Counted from the first letter of the stretch, positions 20,707-32,046 are shown. The stretch: 64,000 nucleotides of DNA from Symbiodinium natans (GCA_905221605.1 CAJNDS010000169.1:115001-179000); one strand, 5' to 3'. Notes: a model not told the origin generated them from the sequence alone. Translations and numbers: made by a program.

Positions 20707-21466
20707 TTCAATATCTTCGTTGCTGAGTTCATAAGCCCCAAAAAAGTGTACACTTTCAGTTCTATAGGGGGTTATAGTATCTCAGAAAGTGTAAAGTGTG
20801 CTCACCCAGCTACTAAGATTGTTGGAGCTTAGGGCCACGCGATTGCCAGCTGGGGGGTTTGGACAACTTGGGTTCAAGGTTGCGCGGCTTAAGACTGACA
20901 CTGGTAAGTTTAGGGTTTAGGGTTTAGGGTTTAGGGTTTAGGGTTTAGGGTACAGAAGCGACTCTGAGAACAAGCCTCAGCCCGAAGCCCCAACTAAGCA
21001 GATGCTCGGCTCGAAAGTTGCCTGAAACTTGGGATGCTCCCCCCTGCACCTATACTCCCCTTAGAACCTTAACAAAAATAAAAATTGGTTAAAACGCTAA
21101 ACCCTAAACCCTAAACCCTAAACCCTAAACCCTAAACCCTAAACCCTAAACCCTAAACCCTCTTGGGTTATCTATAAACAAGAAAAAATAATTCCCAAGG
21201 GGGATATAGACACTAGCAGCCCTTAATTGGGATCATAATGGGGGGGGGTACCATCATCCCTACAAAAGACTATTTAGTATGAGGAAATACGAGATTTAAG
21301 AGTAACTCATCATCATGTCGAGGTAGTTATGATAGAAACAAGGGGAACACCTATGGGGATCATAATGGGGGGGGGTACCATCATCGCTATTCAAGACTAG
21401 TTAATATGAGGGGAACACCTGAAACCCTAAACCCTCAGTTCTCAACCCTGAGCAGAGCCCGGAGTC

Positions 21467-21499
21467 CATAAACTCTTCGAATAGAGTACCAGCTCCAAA
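21467..21499 (-). CDS. Candidate exon (FGAGTLFEEFM)
   Basis: Acceptor cccgcag; GA donor gives 33 nt in phase 0, FGAGTLFEEFM. Sits exactly at a CCCTAAA-to-TTTAGGG transition. Confidence 0.42.
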
Positions 21500-21889
21500 C
21501 TGCGGGTTTAGGGTTTAGGGTTTAGGGTTTAGGGTTTAGGGTTTAGGGTTCAAGGTTTAGGATTCAGGGTTTAAGGCTTGGGGTTTAGGGTCCCTACACC
21601 CGAAACCCTAAAACGCTGAAACAGTAAGCCCTTAGCCAACAAGCCTGAAAGCCTAACGCCTAAAGCCTAAAGCCTAAAGCCGTGCTCTCGAAAGTACCAG
21701 GAATCAAGTGCAGGTTTGGCCCGCAAGGACTATGGAAGGTGTCAGCAGTGTCAGCGTGTGCATGCAAGCGCAAGGGTTTGCCACCTCAACCCCAACAGCC
21801 CTAACCCTAAACCCAAAACCCAAAACCCTAAACCCCAAACCCTAAACCCTAAACCCTAAACCCTAAAGCCCCTGACGTTTGCGCATGGC

Positions 21890-21934
21890 AGTCTGGGGCT
21901 CCTCGGTGTGCACGATGGGCACATGCACGATCTC
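21890..21934 (-). CDS. Alveolin exon (EIVHVPIVHTEEPQT)
   Basis: 45 nt, phase 0, acceptor accgcag|G, donor GC. Reads EIVHVPIVHTEEPQT. CCCTAAA left, TTTAGGG right. Confidence 0.84.
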
Positions 21935-22863
21935 CTGCGGTCGGCCCAAAACCATCAGGGCTTAGGGTTTAGGGTTTAGGGTTTAGGGTTTAGGGTTTAG
22001 GGTTGAGGGTTGAGGGTTTAGGGTTTAGGGTTTAGGGTTTGGGGTTTAGGGTTTAGGGTTTAGGGTTTTTATGGTGTAGGGTTTAGGGTTTAGGGTTTAC
22101 GGTTTCGGGTTTCGGGTTTCAGGTTTAGGGTTTAAACATAGGTTCCCTCATTCCCTACTAAGAACGAGGGGGAAGAAGAAGGAGAGACTACGCGTGCACT
22201 TCTTGTCCAGCTCACCTTGTCCAGAGGTCACGCTTACATCTTCCCAATTATGCAACAGGGCGTAATCAGGAGGACGGCTTCTTCTTGAAACCTTAAGTTC
22301 CAAAACCCAAACCCCAAGCCCTAAACCCTAAACCCGAAATCCCAACCCCCTAAGCCTAAACCCCAAACCCTAAACCCTGAACCCTAAACCTGGCCCCGCC
22401 CCCACACCCCCCCAAAAAACAAATCAATAATAACACAAAAAATAGCAATGCAAAAGAAAACAACTCCCCCCAAAGAAAGCTGTAAACCCTAAACCCTAGC
22501 CTGAACCCTAAATCCCTAACCCTACCCCCTTCCCCCCCCCAAAAAAAAGATAAAAGAACAAAACGAAAACAAAAAAGAAAAGCAAGAAAGCAAAAACTCA
22601 CCCCAAAAAAATAACAAAACAAAAGCCCAGAAAAAAAAGAAGGCCCCCAAAGAAATAAACGAACAAAACCAAAGCCAATAAAAACAGCAAGAAAGCTAAA
22701 AGCACCCCAAAAAAACAAAAGAACAAAGCAAATCACAAACAAAAGCAAGAAAGCCCAAATTCCCCAAGCCCTAAACCCTAAACCCTAAACCCTAAACCCT
22801 AAACCCTAAACCCTAAACCCTAAAATTCCCCAAAGAAAGCCTTAGGCTCCCTCATCCCCAGGC

Positions 22864-22926
22864 CTCGACCGTCTGCGGCACGGGCACATCAATGACGTGC
22901 TCGACGTGCACAACCTTGCTCCGCTC
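22864..22926 (-). CDS. Alveolin exon (ERSKVVHVEHVIDVPVPQTV)
   Basis: 63 nt, phase 0, acceptor agtgcag|G, donor GC (GAG|GCCTGG). Reads ERSKVVHVEHVIDVPVPQTV. CCCTAAA left, TTTAGGG right. Confidence 0.86.
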
Positions 22927-23048
22927 CTGCACTGGTGGGTTTAGGGTTTAGGGTTTAGGGTTTAGGGTTTAGGGTTTAGGGTTTAGGGTTTAGGGTTTAG
23001 GGTTTGGGGTTAGGGTTTGGGGTTTGGGGTTTACCGTAACCTCCCAAA

Positions 23049-23134
23049 AGTTGGAACATCATTCTCCTCATACCCCCAAGAGGGTTACTAAAGGGAATCC
23101 CAGCACTAATCGTCCTTAAAACCATGTTCCAACT
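23049..23134. mobile_element. Inverted-repeat element
   Basis: 86 bp, ends agttggaacat.. and ..atgttccaact. Confidence 0.58.
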
Positions 23135-23832
23135 TTATGAAGTTTACTGTAGGGTTTGGGGTTTCGGGTTTAGGATTTCGGGGTTTGGGGTGGTTGGGGT
23201 TTAGGGTTTAGGGCTTAGGGTTCAGGGCTTTAGGGGTTTAGGGGTTTAGGGCTTTAGGGGGGACCACATGAGCTTTGTTCAGTAAGATGCATGTTGAAAG
23301 AAGCGAAGACTCACACGGACACAGCATGCATACACAAGGCGAGGGAACAGGTAAGAAACAAAAACAACGAACCATACGAGTGGGGCAGTTGATGGAAGTG
23401 TGCAAGCACAGGCAAGGCGCAGGAGAGTTAGCAACATCTCCGTAGCGATGGCTGGTGTTTGTTTGGGGGCCCTGCCCTATAACAAGTACAACTCGATGGC
23501 ATTATCAGGATTGTATCGGGGTTCAGGCCCTAAACCCTAAACCCTAAACCCTAAACCCTAAACCCTAAACTCAAGTTGCACCCCTCAACCCTCGAGCTGT
23601 AATCCTGGACCCTGAACCAACCCAGAGCCCTAAGAGGCCCCCAAAAGGGTTGAAGGTTTAGGGTTTAGGGTTCAGGGTTTAGGGTTTCGGGTTTAGGGTT
23701 TAGGATTTAGGGTTTGGGGCTTCGAGTATCTGAACCTGAACCCCCAACACCCCAAGAATCCATCTCATTGTGGGGTTGGAGAGCTTACTTAGGCCCCAAA
23801 CCCTCAACCCTGCGGCCAGCAGCTCGCGGGGC

Positions 23833-23862
23833 CTGCGTGATGATCTTCGGAACGTGCACGAT
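23833..23862 (-). CDS. 30-nt alveolin exon (IVHVPKIITQ)
   Basis: Acceptor ggcgcag, donor GC (CAG|GCCCCG), phase 0. Reads IVHVPKIITQ. Confidence 0.82.
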
Positions 23863-24529
23863 CTGCGCCCGAGGGGAATCAGGGCTCAACATGCGAGGTA
23901 TCATGGATTCCCCTACTACCCCCATCTATACTGTTACCCCCCCCTAGGTTCCCCCCTACTTAAGGCTATTTATGGAATATTAAGCAGTATCAGGGGTGTA
24001 GTAGGGGCAGTCATGAAGTTAGGTCACAGGATTCAGGGCTCAACTTGAACGATCCCGAAACACTCTGCCTTTGCGGCTATTGACACCTGCCACTTCCTGC
24101 AAACGAGTTTTTTGGGGTTTAAGGAACCCTCTTAAGTCTTGCACTCACACCAAGCACCTGAGAAAAATGCGAATAGACCCTACTCTGAACCCGAACAAAA
24201 CAAAGCACTAAACGCCCGGTGTCGTACTTCCACAACCTACATTAACATATGGGCATGTCCCAACATAGGGGTACCCCTTTTATACCCCAAATAGAGTAGA
24301 ATGCCCTTGAAGGGACCCCCGAAAAGGGTACCTATTTTCGGAAACCCTAAACCCTAAACCCCAAACCCCAAACCCTAAACCCTAAACCCCAAACCCCAAA
24401 CCCCAAACCCTAAACCCCAAACCCTAAACCCTAAACCCTATCCCTAAACCCTGAACCCCTATTTTCAGAAGCCCCCACATGGGTCTTGGGCTCCTGGTGT
24501 ATAAAGCCACCCCGGGCCCCGGAAGAGGC

Positions 24530-24589
24530 CTGCTCTTGAACAACGGGCACGGGGATCTCGACAATCTGCTCAACCGTCTGGTGCACGAT
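24530..24589 (-). CDS. Alveolin exon (IVHQTVEQIVEIPVPVVQEQ)
   Basis: 60 nt, phase 0, acceptor tcctgag, donor GC (CAG|GCCTCT). Reads IVHQTVEQIVEIPVPVVQEQ. Confidence 0.85.
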
Positions 24590-24908
24590 CTCAGGAGCTT
24601 ATCCGGTCTCTTTTAAGGTTTAGGGTTTAGGGTTTAGGGTTTAGGGTTTCGAGATTAAGGGTGCTACCTGAACAACACGGGGAGTGGCTTGTCATAACCC
24701 CTCATCAGCCCGCTGACGCATCTTGCGTTGCGCATCTTGGGGGCTTCATGCCGATACTTCGAGGGTCTTCGGGTTTAGGGCTCTGGGTTTCGGAACTCTG
24801 TGCCTGTACCCTAAACCCTAAACCCTGAACCCTAAACCCTTGACCCTAGAACCTAAACCCTAAACCCTAAACCCCCCCCTCAAACCGCACCGATGCCAGG
24901 TCTCCGGC

Positions 24909-24947
24909 TCGCTCCTGGCGGACCACCTTGGGGACGTGCACCGTCTC
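24909..24947 (-). CDS. Alveolin exon (ETVHVPKVVRQER)
   Basis: 39 nt, phase 0, acceptor gccccag|G, donor GC. Reads ETVHVPKVVRQER. CCCTAAA left, TTTAGGG right. Confidence 0.83.
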
Positions 24948-25352
24948 CTGGGGCATGGATATGGGTGGCTTCTCTAAACAAGGGGTTTCGGGTTTAGGGT
25001 TTAGGGTTTAGGGCCTAGGGTTTAGGGCCTAGGGTTTAGGGTTTAGGGTTTTGCTGTGATCTAGGCCCTGAGTTTAGGGTTTAGGGTTTAGGGTAAAGGG
25101 TTTATGGCCTACATAGGTAGTTCTCTAAGTTAGGGTCCCTTTTGGAAAACACCCTTCTAATAAGGACCCCCCCCCCCCCCCCAGAGCACGACCCTTATTT
25201 AGAGAACGGCCCTAACATGCATATCGGCTCTCTGTGGTTACAGTTGTTGCAGAAGTCTTCGGGTTAGGGTTGGGGCAAATCCCAAACCCCCACCCTAAAC
25301 CCTAAACCCTAAACCCTAAACCCTAAACCAGAGGGTTTCGGATCTTTAGGGC

Positions 25353-25403
25353 CTGCATTGAGTCGCAAGAACTTGTGACTAGGTAGCATCGCCACAAGGC
25401 AGG
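25353..25403 (-). CDS. Candidate exon
   Basis: 51 nt, phase 0, acceptor ctaaag, donor GC (CAG|GCCCTA), CCCTAAA on the left. Reads PALWRCYLVTSSCDSMQ. Not alveolin-like. Confidence 0.36.
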
Positions 25404-25539
25404 CTTTAGGGCTTCGAGTTTTGGGGGCTAGGACCCTAGATTCTAGACACGAAACCCTAAACTAAACCCTAGACCCTAGACCCTAGACCCTAAACCCTAA
25501 ACCCTAAACCCTACACCCTAAACCCTAAACCCTCCACTC

Positions 25540-25614
25540 CTCGATGTGGTGCGGGACGTGCACATCAATGATGTGCTCAACCTCATTGTGGTGATGCCTG
25601 TACTGGTTGACGAC
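25540..25614 (-). CDS. Alveolin exon (VEHIIDVHVPHHIE)
   Basis: 75 nt, phase 0, acceptor ctgacag|G, GA donor (GAG|GAGTGG). Begins VVNQYRHHHNEVEHIIDVHV and ends PHHIE. His-rich. CCCTAAA left, TTTAGGG right. Confidence 0.82.
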
Positions 25615-25818
25615 CTGTCAGAAGAATGCGGTTGGGAGACTTACTCATAGGGTTTAGGGTTTAGGGTTTAAGGTTCAGGGTGCAGGGTTTTGGGCGAAGG
25701 GCACCGTACTGGCATCCGGTATCCTACCTATTTCGGGGGTCTACATTGGTCTACATTAGTACCCTAAACCCTAAACCCTAAACCCTATCGTAGACCACCA
25801 TATAGACCAGTGCTGCGC

Positions 25819-25898
25819 AAGAATGATGCAGCTATGGAGGAGTGGCTGCGGTAGTGCTGCCCGGGTGGCGTAGTGAGTATAGTATGATGCAAGTGCAT
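25819..25898 (-). CDS. Candidate exon
   Basis: Acceptor tccgcag, donor GC, CCCTAAA on the left. Begins MHLHHTILTTPPGQHYRSHS; a second frame is open too. Its length breaks the phase-0 pattern, so it may be spurious. Confidence 0.32.
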
Positions 25899-26325
25899 CT
25901 GCGGATATAGAATATATATATATATATATATACATATTCTTCATTCTTGTTGACCTAAATACTTCTCTATGTGTACATATATATATACACGCATATCTAG
26001 ATGTAGTCAACAACATAAAGTTAACACCAGTATGTATGCGTGTGTAAACATATGTGTTGCTTTAACTGCATTTGTCCTTGATACACTTTGGCACATACAT
26101 ACATACTTCTGTCTGTTTATATCCATCTTGATACTTGTCTATCAGCAGCTTCTGCGACGCGTATAGCAGGACAGGTGCAAGGGCGTGTTTAGGGTTGAGG
26201 GCGTGCAAAATACAATCCGTTCTCTGAACCCTAAACCCTATAAACCCTGAACCCTAAACCCCGGCAATTCCTGTACAGCTTGAGGTATGTTCCTTACTTA
26301 GGGCTTGGGGCTCTCTGGGATGTGC

Positions 26326-26352
26326 TCTCTGGATGCCCATGCACATGGAGTT
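26326..26352 (-). CDS. Candidate 27-nt exon
   Basis: Between CCCTAAA and a TTTAGGG-like array; acceptor gggtag, donor GC, phase 0. Reads NSMCMGIQR. Confidence 0.36.
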
Positions 26353-26472
26353 CTACCCAAAAGTGGGCTTAGAGCTTAGGGCTTAGGGCTTAGGGCTTAG
26401 GGCTTAGGGTTTAGGGTTCAGGGTTTAGGGAAGCAAGTCCTTCCGTGTGCTACCAGCTTGGTATACCCCGGC

Positions 26473-26493
26473 CTTTGGCACATGAACGATCTC
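26473..26493 (-). CDS. 21-nt alveolin microexon (EIVHVPK)
   Basis: Acceptor tgtgcag|G, donor GC (AAG|GCCGGG), phase 0. Encodes exactly EIVHVPK, the core repeat. Confidence 0.76.
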
Positions 26494-26657
26494 CTGCACA
26501 GGGCAAGCAAGGCCAGTCAAACACGCGGATCTATTCATGTATATTACACAGATAGCCTACATTAACAACACAAAACCTAAACAATAGACCCTAAACCGCA
26601 GCAAACCCTATGCCCTAAAACCCTAGAACCTAAGCCCTACATGCAGATGATTACCCC

Positions 26658-26765
26658 ACTGTCGGTCAGCAGGGAACGGGAGAATAAGGTACCATTTATA
26701 ATCCCTTGAAGGGTATATAGGGGATATATGGTATCTTACTCCCCCAGTCCCTACTAACCAACAGT
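26658..26765. mobile_element. Inverted-repeat element with long arms
   Basis: 108 bp; actgtcggtcagcaggga at the left and tccctactaaccaacagt at the right continue inward as gggagaataaggtaccat / atggtatcttactccccc, giving arms of about 45 bp. The whole element can fold into one hairpin. Confidence 0.7.
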
Positions 26766-26972
26766 AAGCTACGTCAAGCCCAGGATCTTTTTCCCACTTC
26801 CACGCTTGAACCCCAATCTTCCGCGCAAAGCAACAAAAGTCTTTAGGGCTTAGGGTTGGTATAGGGTTTAGGGCTGAGGGTTTTGGGTTGAGGGTTCAGG
26901 GTCGAGGGTTGAGGGCTTAGGGTTTAGTGTTGGGAGGGTTGACTATGAGAAGAACTAACGAAACAATTGGAC

Positions 26973-27008
26973 GGTGCAGTAGCTGCGCTTGGTCTTGATA
27001 GCCTTGAC
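26973..27008 (-). CDS. Alveolin-gene exon (VKAIKTKRSYCT)
   Basis: 36 nt, phase 0, acceptor tggaag|G, donor GT. Reads VKAIKTKRSYCT, a basic linker. Confidence 0.62.
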
Positions 27009-27152
27009 CTTCCATGAGAAAAACCTTAAATCCGTAACCCTGCAAACCACAGTGTTCACCCCGACCCCACCCAAATCCTAAAACCCAAAAAAGCCTTATA
27101 AACCCCCGAAAAGACCCGAAACCCTAAATGTCTACCAAAGGCACTCGGTGTC

Positions 27153-27194
27153 CTCGTGTGTCACAGGCACCGGAACCTCAACCATCGTCTCAAC
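27153..27194 (-). CDS. Alveolin exon (VETMVEVPVPVTHE)
   Basis: Acceptor tgctag|G. With a GA donor (GAG|GACACC) it is 42 nt in phase 0, VETMVEVPVPVTHE; a GC donor at 27141-27142 would extend it by DTE but break phase. Confidence 0.78.
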
Positions 27195-27738
27195 CTAGCA
27201 CTCTGGGGCTAGCTGCAGGTTCATGGGTACTTTGAGGTTTAAGTTCACGGGTGAAGAGGCTTTGGGGCTTCATGCGTGGCCAAAGTAAGGCTCGCGCCAA
27301 CTGCCCCAGGACCCTCCAAGCAGGAAGGACCCTTCTGACTCATGAGTCCACGATGAGGGAACTTGAAGGAAACTAGGGTTCAGGGTTTAAGGCTAAGGGT
27401 TTAGGGCGAAGGGCGAAGCCCTCTGAATAGTTTTAGAAGTCAGAACCAACGGAAAATTATTGAGCGGTAGCCCCAAACCCAAACAGCAGCCCCCTCCCCG
27501 TCCCCCCACCCCCAACTAGACTCTGGAAGGGAAGGAACCAACGCCCGCTCAACCGAAGATTCACCTCTTAAAGCCCGAACACCAGGCAGTGTTTAAGTGC
27601 AGGGTTTGAGGTTTAGGCTTTAGGGGTTTAGGGTTTAGGGTTTAGGGGCTTTAGGGTTTAGGGGGTTTTAGAGTTTAGGGTTTAGGGTTTAGGGTTTAGG
27701 GCTTAGGGTTTAGGATTTCGGGCTTGCAGCACAGCAGC

Positions 27739-27792
27739 CGTCTTGTGCACCACACGCTTCTGTCGGATGGCGACGGGTACCTGGACCACCTC
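27739..27792 (-). CDS. Alveolin exon (EVVQVPVAIRQKRVVHKT)
   Basis: 54 nt, phase 0, acceptor gcgaag|G, donor GC. Reads EVVQVPVAIRQKRVVHKT. Confidence 0.82.
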
Positions 27793-28346
27793 CTTCGCAG
27801 GGCGTGCGGCTTCAGAATGGGTAGCCGAGAGCCCCACATTTAGGGTTTAGGGTTTGGGGTTTGGAGGTTTAGGGTTTAGGGTTTAGGGTTTGGGGTTTAG
27901 GGTTTAGGGTTTAGGGTTTGGGGTTTAGGGTTTAGGGTTTAGGGTTTAGGGTTTAGGGTTTAGGGCAACTCGAACCCAGGGTTCAGGGGATTCGGGGATT
28001 CAACCTCCTCGACTTGCCTAGAAACACTGATCGCTGAACCCTAAACCCTAAACCCTAAATCCTAAACCCTAAATCCTAAACCCTAAACCCAAAACCCTAA
28101 ACCCTAAACTGTAAGCCCTAAACCCTGAACCCTAAACCCTAAACCCGCATGGCAGCCAGAGCAGGCAAGGAAGTCTTGAGGGTTTGGGGGTTGGGGTTTC
28201 CGGCCTTATGGTTTTGGGTTGTCCCGGGTCTGCTTTCCATAGCCCTAAACCCTAAACCCTAAACCCTAAACCCTCAACCCTCAACCCTCAACCCTAAACC
28301 CTAAACCCTAAACCCTAGAAAGCCTCAAGAAACAACATCGACGGAC

Positions 28347-28388
28347 CTCCTTCTGCATCGGCACATGGACCTCCACGACCTGCTCCAC
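28347..28388 (-). CDS. Alveolin exon (VEQVVEVHVPMQKE)
   Basis: 42 nt, phase 0, acceptor tccgcag|G, donor GT (GAG|GTCCGT). Reads VEQVVEVHVPMQKE. CCCTAAA left, TTTAGGG right. Confidence 0.84.
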
Positions 28389-29472
28389 CTGCGGACCCGG
28401 GTTACGGTTTAGGGTTTAGGGTTTAGGGTTTAGGGTTTGAGGTTTGGGGTTTAGGGCTTGTAATTTATTTTGGGGCTTTACGGGGTCCAGGGAAAGTTCT
28501 TGGGCTCTCCGGCTTGGGGTTCGACCCTGAACCACCCTAAGCTCGAACCCCCGAAACCCTTACACCCGAAACCCTCAACCCTCAACCCTCAACCCTAAAC
28601 CCCAAACCCTAAACCCTAAACCCTAAACCCTAAACCTGAACCCTGGACCCTACACCCTTACCCACTAAACCCCAATAAACCCTAACCTTTTAAACGGGCT
28701 TGGGGATCCGGAGCCCGCCCTTTCTCACTCTTGTGGCGTCTGAGGCTTTAGGCCTTTAGGCTCCAGGGGCTTTGGGGACGCTTTAGGGGGGCGTTAGAGG
28801 GGCATTATGGGGAGGGCATTAGGGGTTCAGGAGTTTTGGGGTTTAGAGTCTCAGGTCAGAGTTTAGGGTTTGGAGATGAAGCCGACTGCTTGGGGAAAGG
28901 CAAACGTAGGGTTAGGTGTTGGCGTCGGTTTAGGGTTTAGGGTTTAGGGTTTAGGGTCTAGGGTTTAGGGTTTAGGGTTTAGGCTTTAGGCTTTAGGCTT
29001 TAGGGTTTAGGGTTTAGGGTTTAGGGTTTAGGGTTTAGGGTTTAGGGACTGTTTAGGGTTTAGGGTTTAGGGACTGTTTAGGGTTTAGGGTTTAGGGGCT
29101 TAGGCTTCAAAAGTGGGCTTCTTGATTGAGGGATTACGCTTTAGAAGCTTGAGTTTGTGGTTCTTCTTTCATTCAAATTTCAGGATTTACTACGTGGCCA
29201 CCTTCACGGATTTGCAGGATACACGAGCCGAGAAAACACTTTTGCCACCGGTATGGAGCTAGGGGCTCTTTCTTTTTGACATGTGGGGGTCTGCGAAAAA
29301 TAGGGGGTACCCTTCTTGGGGGCCAGGTCCCTTGAAGGGGATATTTTTCTCTGTGAGGTATAAAAGGGGTGCCCCTGTTTTGGGAAAGACCCATATCTAG
29401 ACCCTAAGCCCCTAACCCAGGCCCATTTGGGGGTTTATGCTGTTAAGGCCTACGTTGGGGCGCAGGTCCAGC

Positions 29473-29526
29473 CTCTATGTGATGGTGGCGCTCCTGGATG
29501 TCGCTCACGGGAACGTGGACGATCTC
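29473..29526 (-). CDS. Alveolin exon (EIVHVPVSDIQERHHHIE)
   Basis: 54 nt, phase 0, acceptor gctgag|G, donor GC (GAG|GCTGGA). Reads EIVHVPVSDIQERHHHIE. Confidence 0.83.
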
Positions 29527-29816
29527 CTCAGCGGGGATGAGGCTTTCGGGCACCCTAAACCCCAAGCCCCAAACCACAAACCTGAAGCCCCAAACCCTCA
29601 TAGACACTTTCAAACCCAAGGGCCCATACTTCAGAACCCTTTTTCAGGAGCTCAGGGACCACACAACTACCCTTGGACAGACCTTAAACCCCAAACCCTA
29701 AACCCCAGACCCCAAACCCGAAACCCCAAAACCCTGAACCCCTAAACCCCAAGCCCTAAACCCTAAACCCTAAACCCCAAACCCCCTGAGTCAGCCCTGA
29801 CCTGCAACATCTGCGC

Positions 29817-29879
29817 CTCGCGAGTTTCCGGCACCGGGATGTCCACGAAACGGTCAATCGTCCGGTGTTGGACCCGCTC
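29817..29879 (-). CDS. Alveolin exon (ERVQHRTIDRFVDIPVPETR)
   Basis: 63 nt, phase 0, acceptor gccgcag|G, donor GC (GAG|GCGCAG). Reads ERVQHRTIDRFVDIPVPETR. CCCTAAA left, TTTAGGG right. Confidence 0.82.
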
Positions 29880-30189
29880 CTGCGGCGCTACTTTCGGGGT
29901 GTAGGGTGTAGGGTTTAGGGTTGGGGTTTAGGGTTTAGGGTTAGGGGTGTAGGGTGCAGGGTTTAGGGTTTAGGGTTTGGGGTTTAGGGTTTAGGGTTTA
30001 GGGTTTAGGGTTTAGGGTTTAGGGTTTAGGGGTGTAGGGTGCAGGGCTTAGGGTTTAGGGTTCAGGGGTGTCGGGCTTGAGCCACTGAGCCTCCAGGAGC
30101 CGAGAAGAACCTTCAACCCCGAGGCCAAACCCCCTGAGCCTGAGGGAGGGGACCCTCTGGGTGAAAGGAGTGCTATAAGGGGTTTTTAA

Positions 30190-30270
30190 AATTATGGGTT
30201 CTTGGGGTCCTTATTATAAGGGAATCCTGCTATTTGGGGGTGTATATTCGGGGCCCCTTCTTTTCGTGAA
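30190..30270 (+). mobile_element. Family II dispersed element
   Basis: ggggtccttattataaggga then atcctgctatttgggggtgt. Confidence 0.6.
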
Positions 30271-30318
30271 CCCCCATAAGAGTTGGTACATGGTAGCAAA
30301 GTTTACCCGCACCTTAGC

Positions 30319-30374
30319 CTAGACCCAAAGGGTCACTTAGGAAAATAAGCTGGGGCTTATAAGGGAACCTAAAC
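30319..30374. mobile_element. Family I element, left-end fragment
   Basis: Starts ctagacccaa and ends in aagggaacctaaacc. It overlaps the last codons of the nested ORF at 30337-30753. Confidence 0.55.
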
Positions 30375-30753
30375 CGCCTCGTTGTCCGAACACGTTCAGT
30401 ACCGCCTGCTGGTACTGGGGGTCCGTGGCTTTCCCGAACACGAACAAGGCAGAAGCACGTGGGAGAACCGGCGGAACGTCACCCGATGGAGCCGCAGCAG
30501 CAGGTTCGACGACCGGCGGAACGCCACCCGCCGCAGCCGCCTTTTCGGCCTCCTTCTTCTCGGCCTGCGTCTTCTTCTGGGCGCAGCTGTGGCACAGAGA
30601 ACCAGCGCCCTTCACCACCTTCGAGCACTCCAACGCGGCAGGGTGGCCGCTGCACTTCTTTGGCGCGAGGACGGGCGCTGCCATCTTTCGAAGCAAGAGA
30701 CGACGAAGCACACCAGCCCGAAGCGAAGTGAGAAGGACAAAGCTTGTAGCCAT
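30337..30753 (-). CDS. 138-codon ORF nested in an alveolin-gene intron
   Basis: Complete ATG-to-stop ORF on the same strand as the host gene. Residues 1-23 are hydrophobic with Arg/Lys (MATSFVLLTSLRAGVLRRLL), like a mitochondrial or plastid presequence. A second ATG after an AG (cgaaag|ATGGCAGCG) could be the real start of a spliced form. Residues ~34-58 hold four Cys and a His (CSGH..C..CHSC), a possible small zinc site; then come an EKKEAEKAAAAGG linker, Pro/Ala stretches and a GKATDPQYQQAVLNVFGQR tail. The last codons run into a fragment of a small repeat element. If treated as an exon with a GC donor (CGAG|GCGG) its phase does not match the next alveolin exon, so an independent or nested gene is more likely. 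Family not recognised. Confidence 0.5.
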   Translation of the reverse strand: MATSFVLLTSLRAGVLRRLLLRKMAAPVLAPKKCSGHPAALECSKVVKGAGSLCHSCAQKKTQAEKKEAEKAAAAGGVPPVVEPAAAAPSGDVPPVLPRASALFVFGKATDPQYQQAVLNVFGQRGGLGSLISPSLFS

Positions 30754-30774
30754 GTTCCAGGGTTTAGGGTTTAG

Positions 30775-30934
30775 GGTCTAGGGTTTAGGGTTTACCCTAA
30801 ACCCCTAAACCCCGAAACCCCTTCTCTCCCAAACCATAGAAACCCAAAACCCCTGACAACCCTGGACCCCTTTTCCTGAACCCCACACCAGGAGCACACT
30901 CTAGCTACTATTTGCTTAACCCCCCAAAAAAAGA

Positions 30935-30965
<31 letters not shown>

Positions 30966-32046
30966 TCCGGGGAACTGTGGGAGTGCACTTTTTTGGTTCT
31001 TTAAGATTGTGCGAACTCTCTCGTAGGTCCTGTTTCGCGCGTCTTAAAAAACAAATATGCAAGAATCATAAAGATAAACATAATACATTATTATTTATCT
31101 GTTTGTGAATATCTGCAGTATACTGTGACACTAGCAAGCTCTCGGTTTTGCTTATCGGGGAGGTGTGCTTGTGGTTCTTATCTTCCTTGACGTCTCGCGT
31201 GTTACGACTCAACAAAAGCAATCAAGCCCTCACTCCTCCACCTCAATCTTTAAAGACATGGCAATGGTTATTGTTAAAGGAAGTATTCCTGGGGTATTAT
31301 CTTGACCTAATCCAAGCATCCTAAACCCGCCACCCTGAGCCCTCACTCCTCCGCCTCAACGCCTCGAAAGCATGCTTATGTTTCAGGGGAAGATTTAACT
31401 GCTACATGGGCACTTAAGCCCTCACTCCTCCACCTGAATTTTTCAACAACAATACTTGTTATCAAGAGGGGATAAATTGTTTGAGGTCTATATTGAATTA
31501 ACCCCAGCATTCAGCAGCATAAACTCTCCAATCCAAACCCTCGTTCATATCACACGAGTGTAGACAACTAGAAAACGGTGGGTTTTGCTGGGGATATATA
31601 TATATATATACATATATATATATGTATATATATACATATATACATATGTGCTACTACCCCCGCCTCCCCCCCCTCCAAGACCCACATCGTAGGCCACTCC
31701 TTCCCAGCAACAGATAGTAAGAGCGAAGTATTTGTAACAACCTCCTCCTGCTTCATAGGTATATGTATATATATATATATATACACATATATATATATAT
31801 ATATATAAGCGACTCCCCATCGAAAATCCATTCTAAAACACCTAGCACCAAAAAACTAAAGTAAAACAACGATATATCTGCATAGCAGACATTGACAGCC
31901 ATTCTTGTATTCATAATAAGGGCCCGTGTAAGTACCCTTTCACACTCCTAGGCCCTACCAACCGTATCAGAAACGACTTGGGCTGATGGTCTAATGTATC
32001 ATGCTGGTCTGCTCAACAATTCTGCATCTGGGCAACCTGGCACCCA
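30775..32046. other. 1.2-kb stretch free of telomere-type arrays
   Basis: AT-rich unique sequence with (AT)n at 30934-30961, 31595-31645 and 31759-31807, and three copies of ccctcactcctcc[ag]cct at about 31227, 31340 and 31414. Long ORFs here are microsatellite artefacts. No exon seen. Confidence 0.7.

Noticed and set aside
22356-22748. Hydrophobic Phe/Leu-rich ORF of 130 codons
   Set aside because: Translation of A-rich sequence (aaaaaca/aagaaagc) and CCCTAAA repeats; no splice or motif support.
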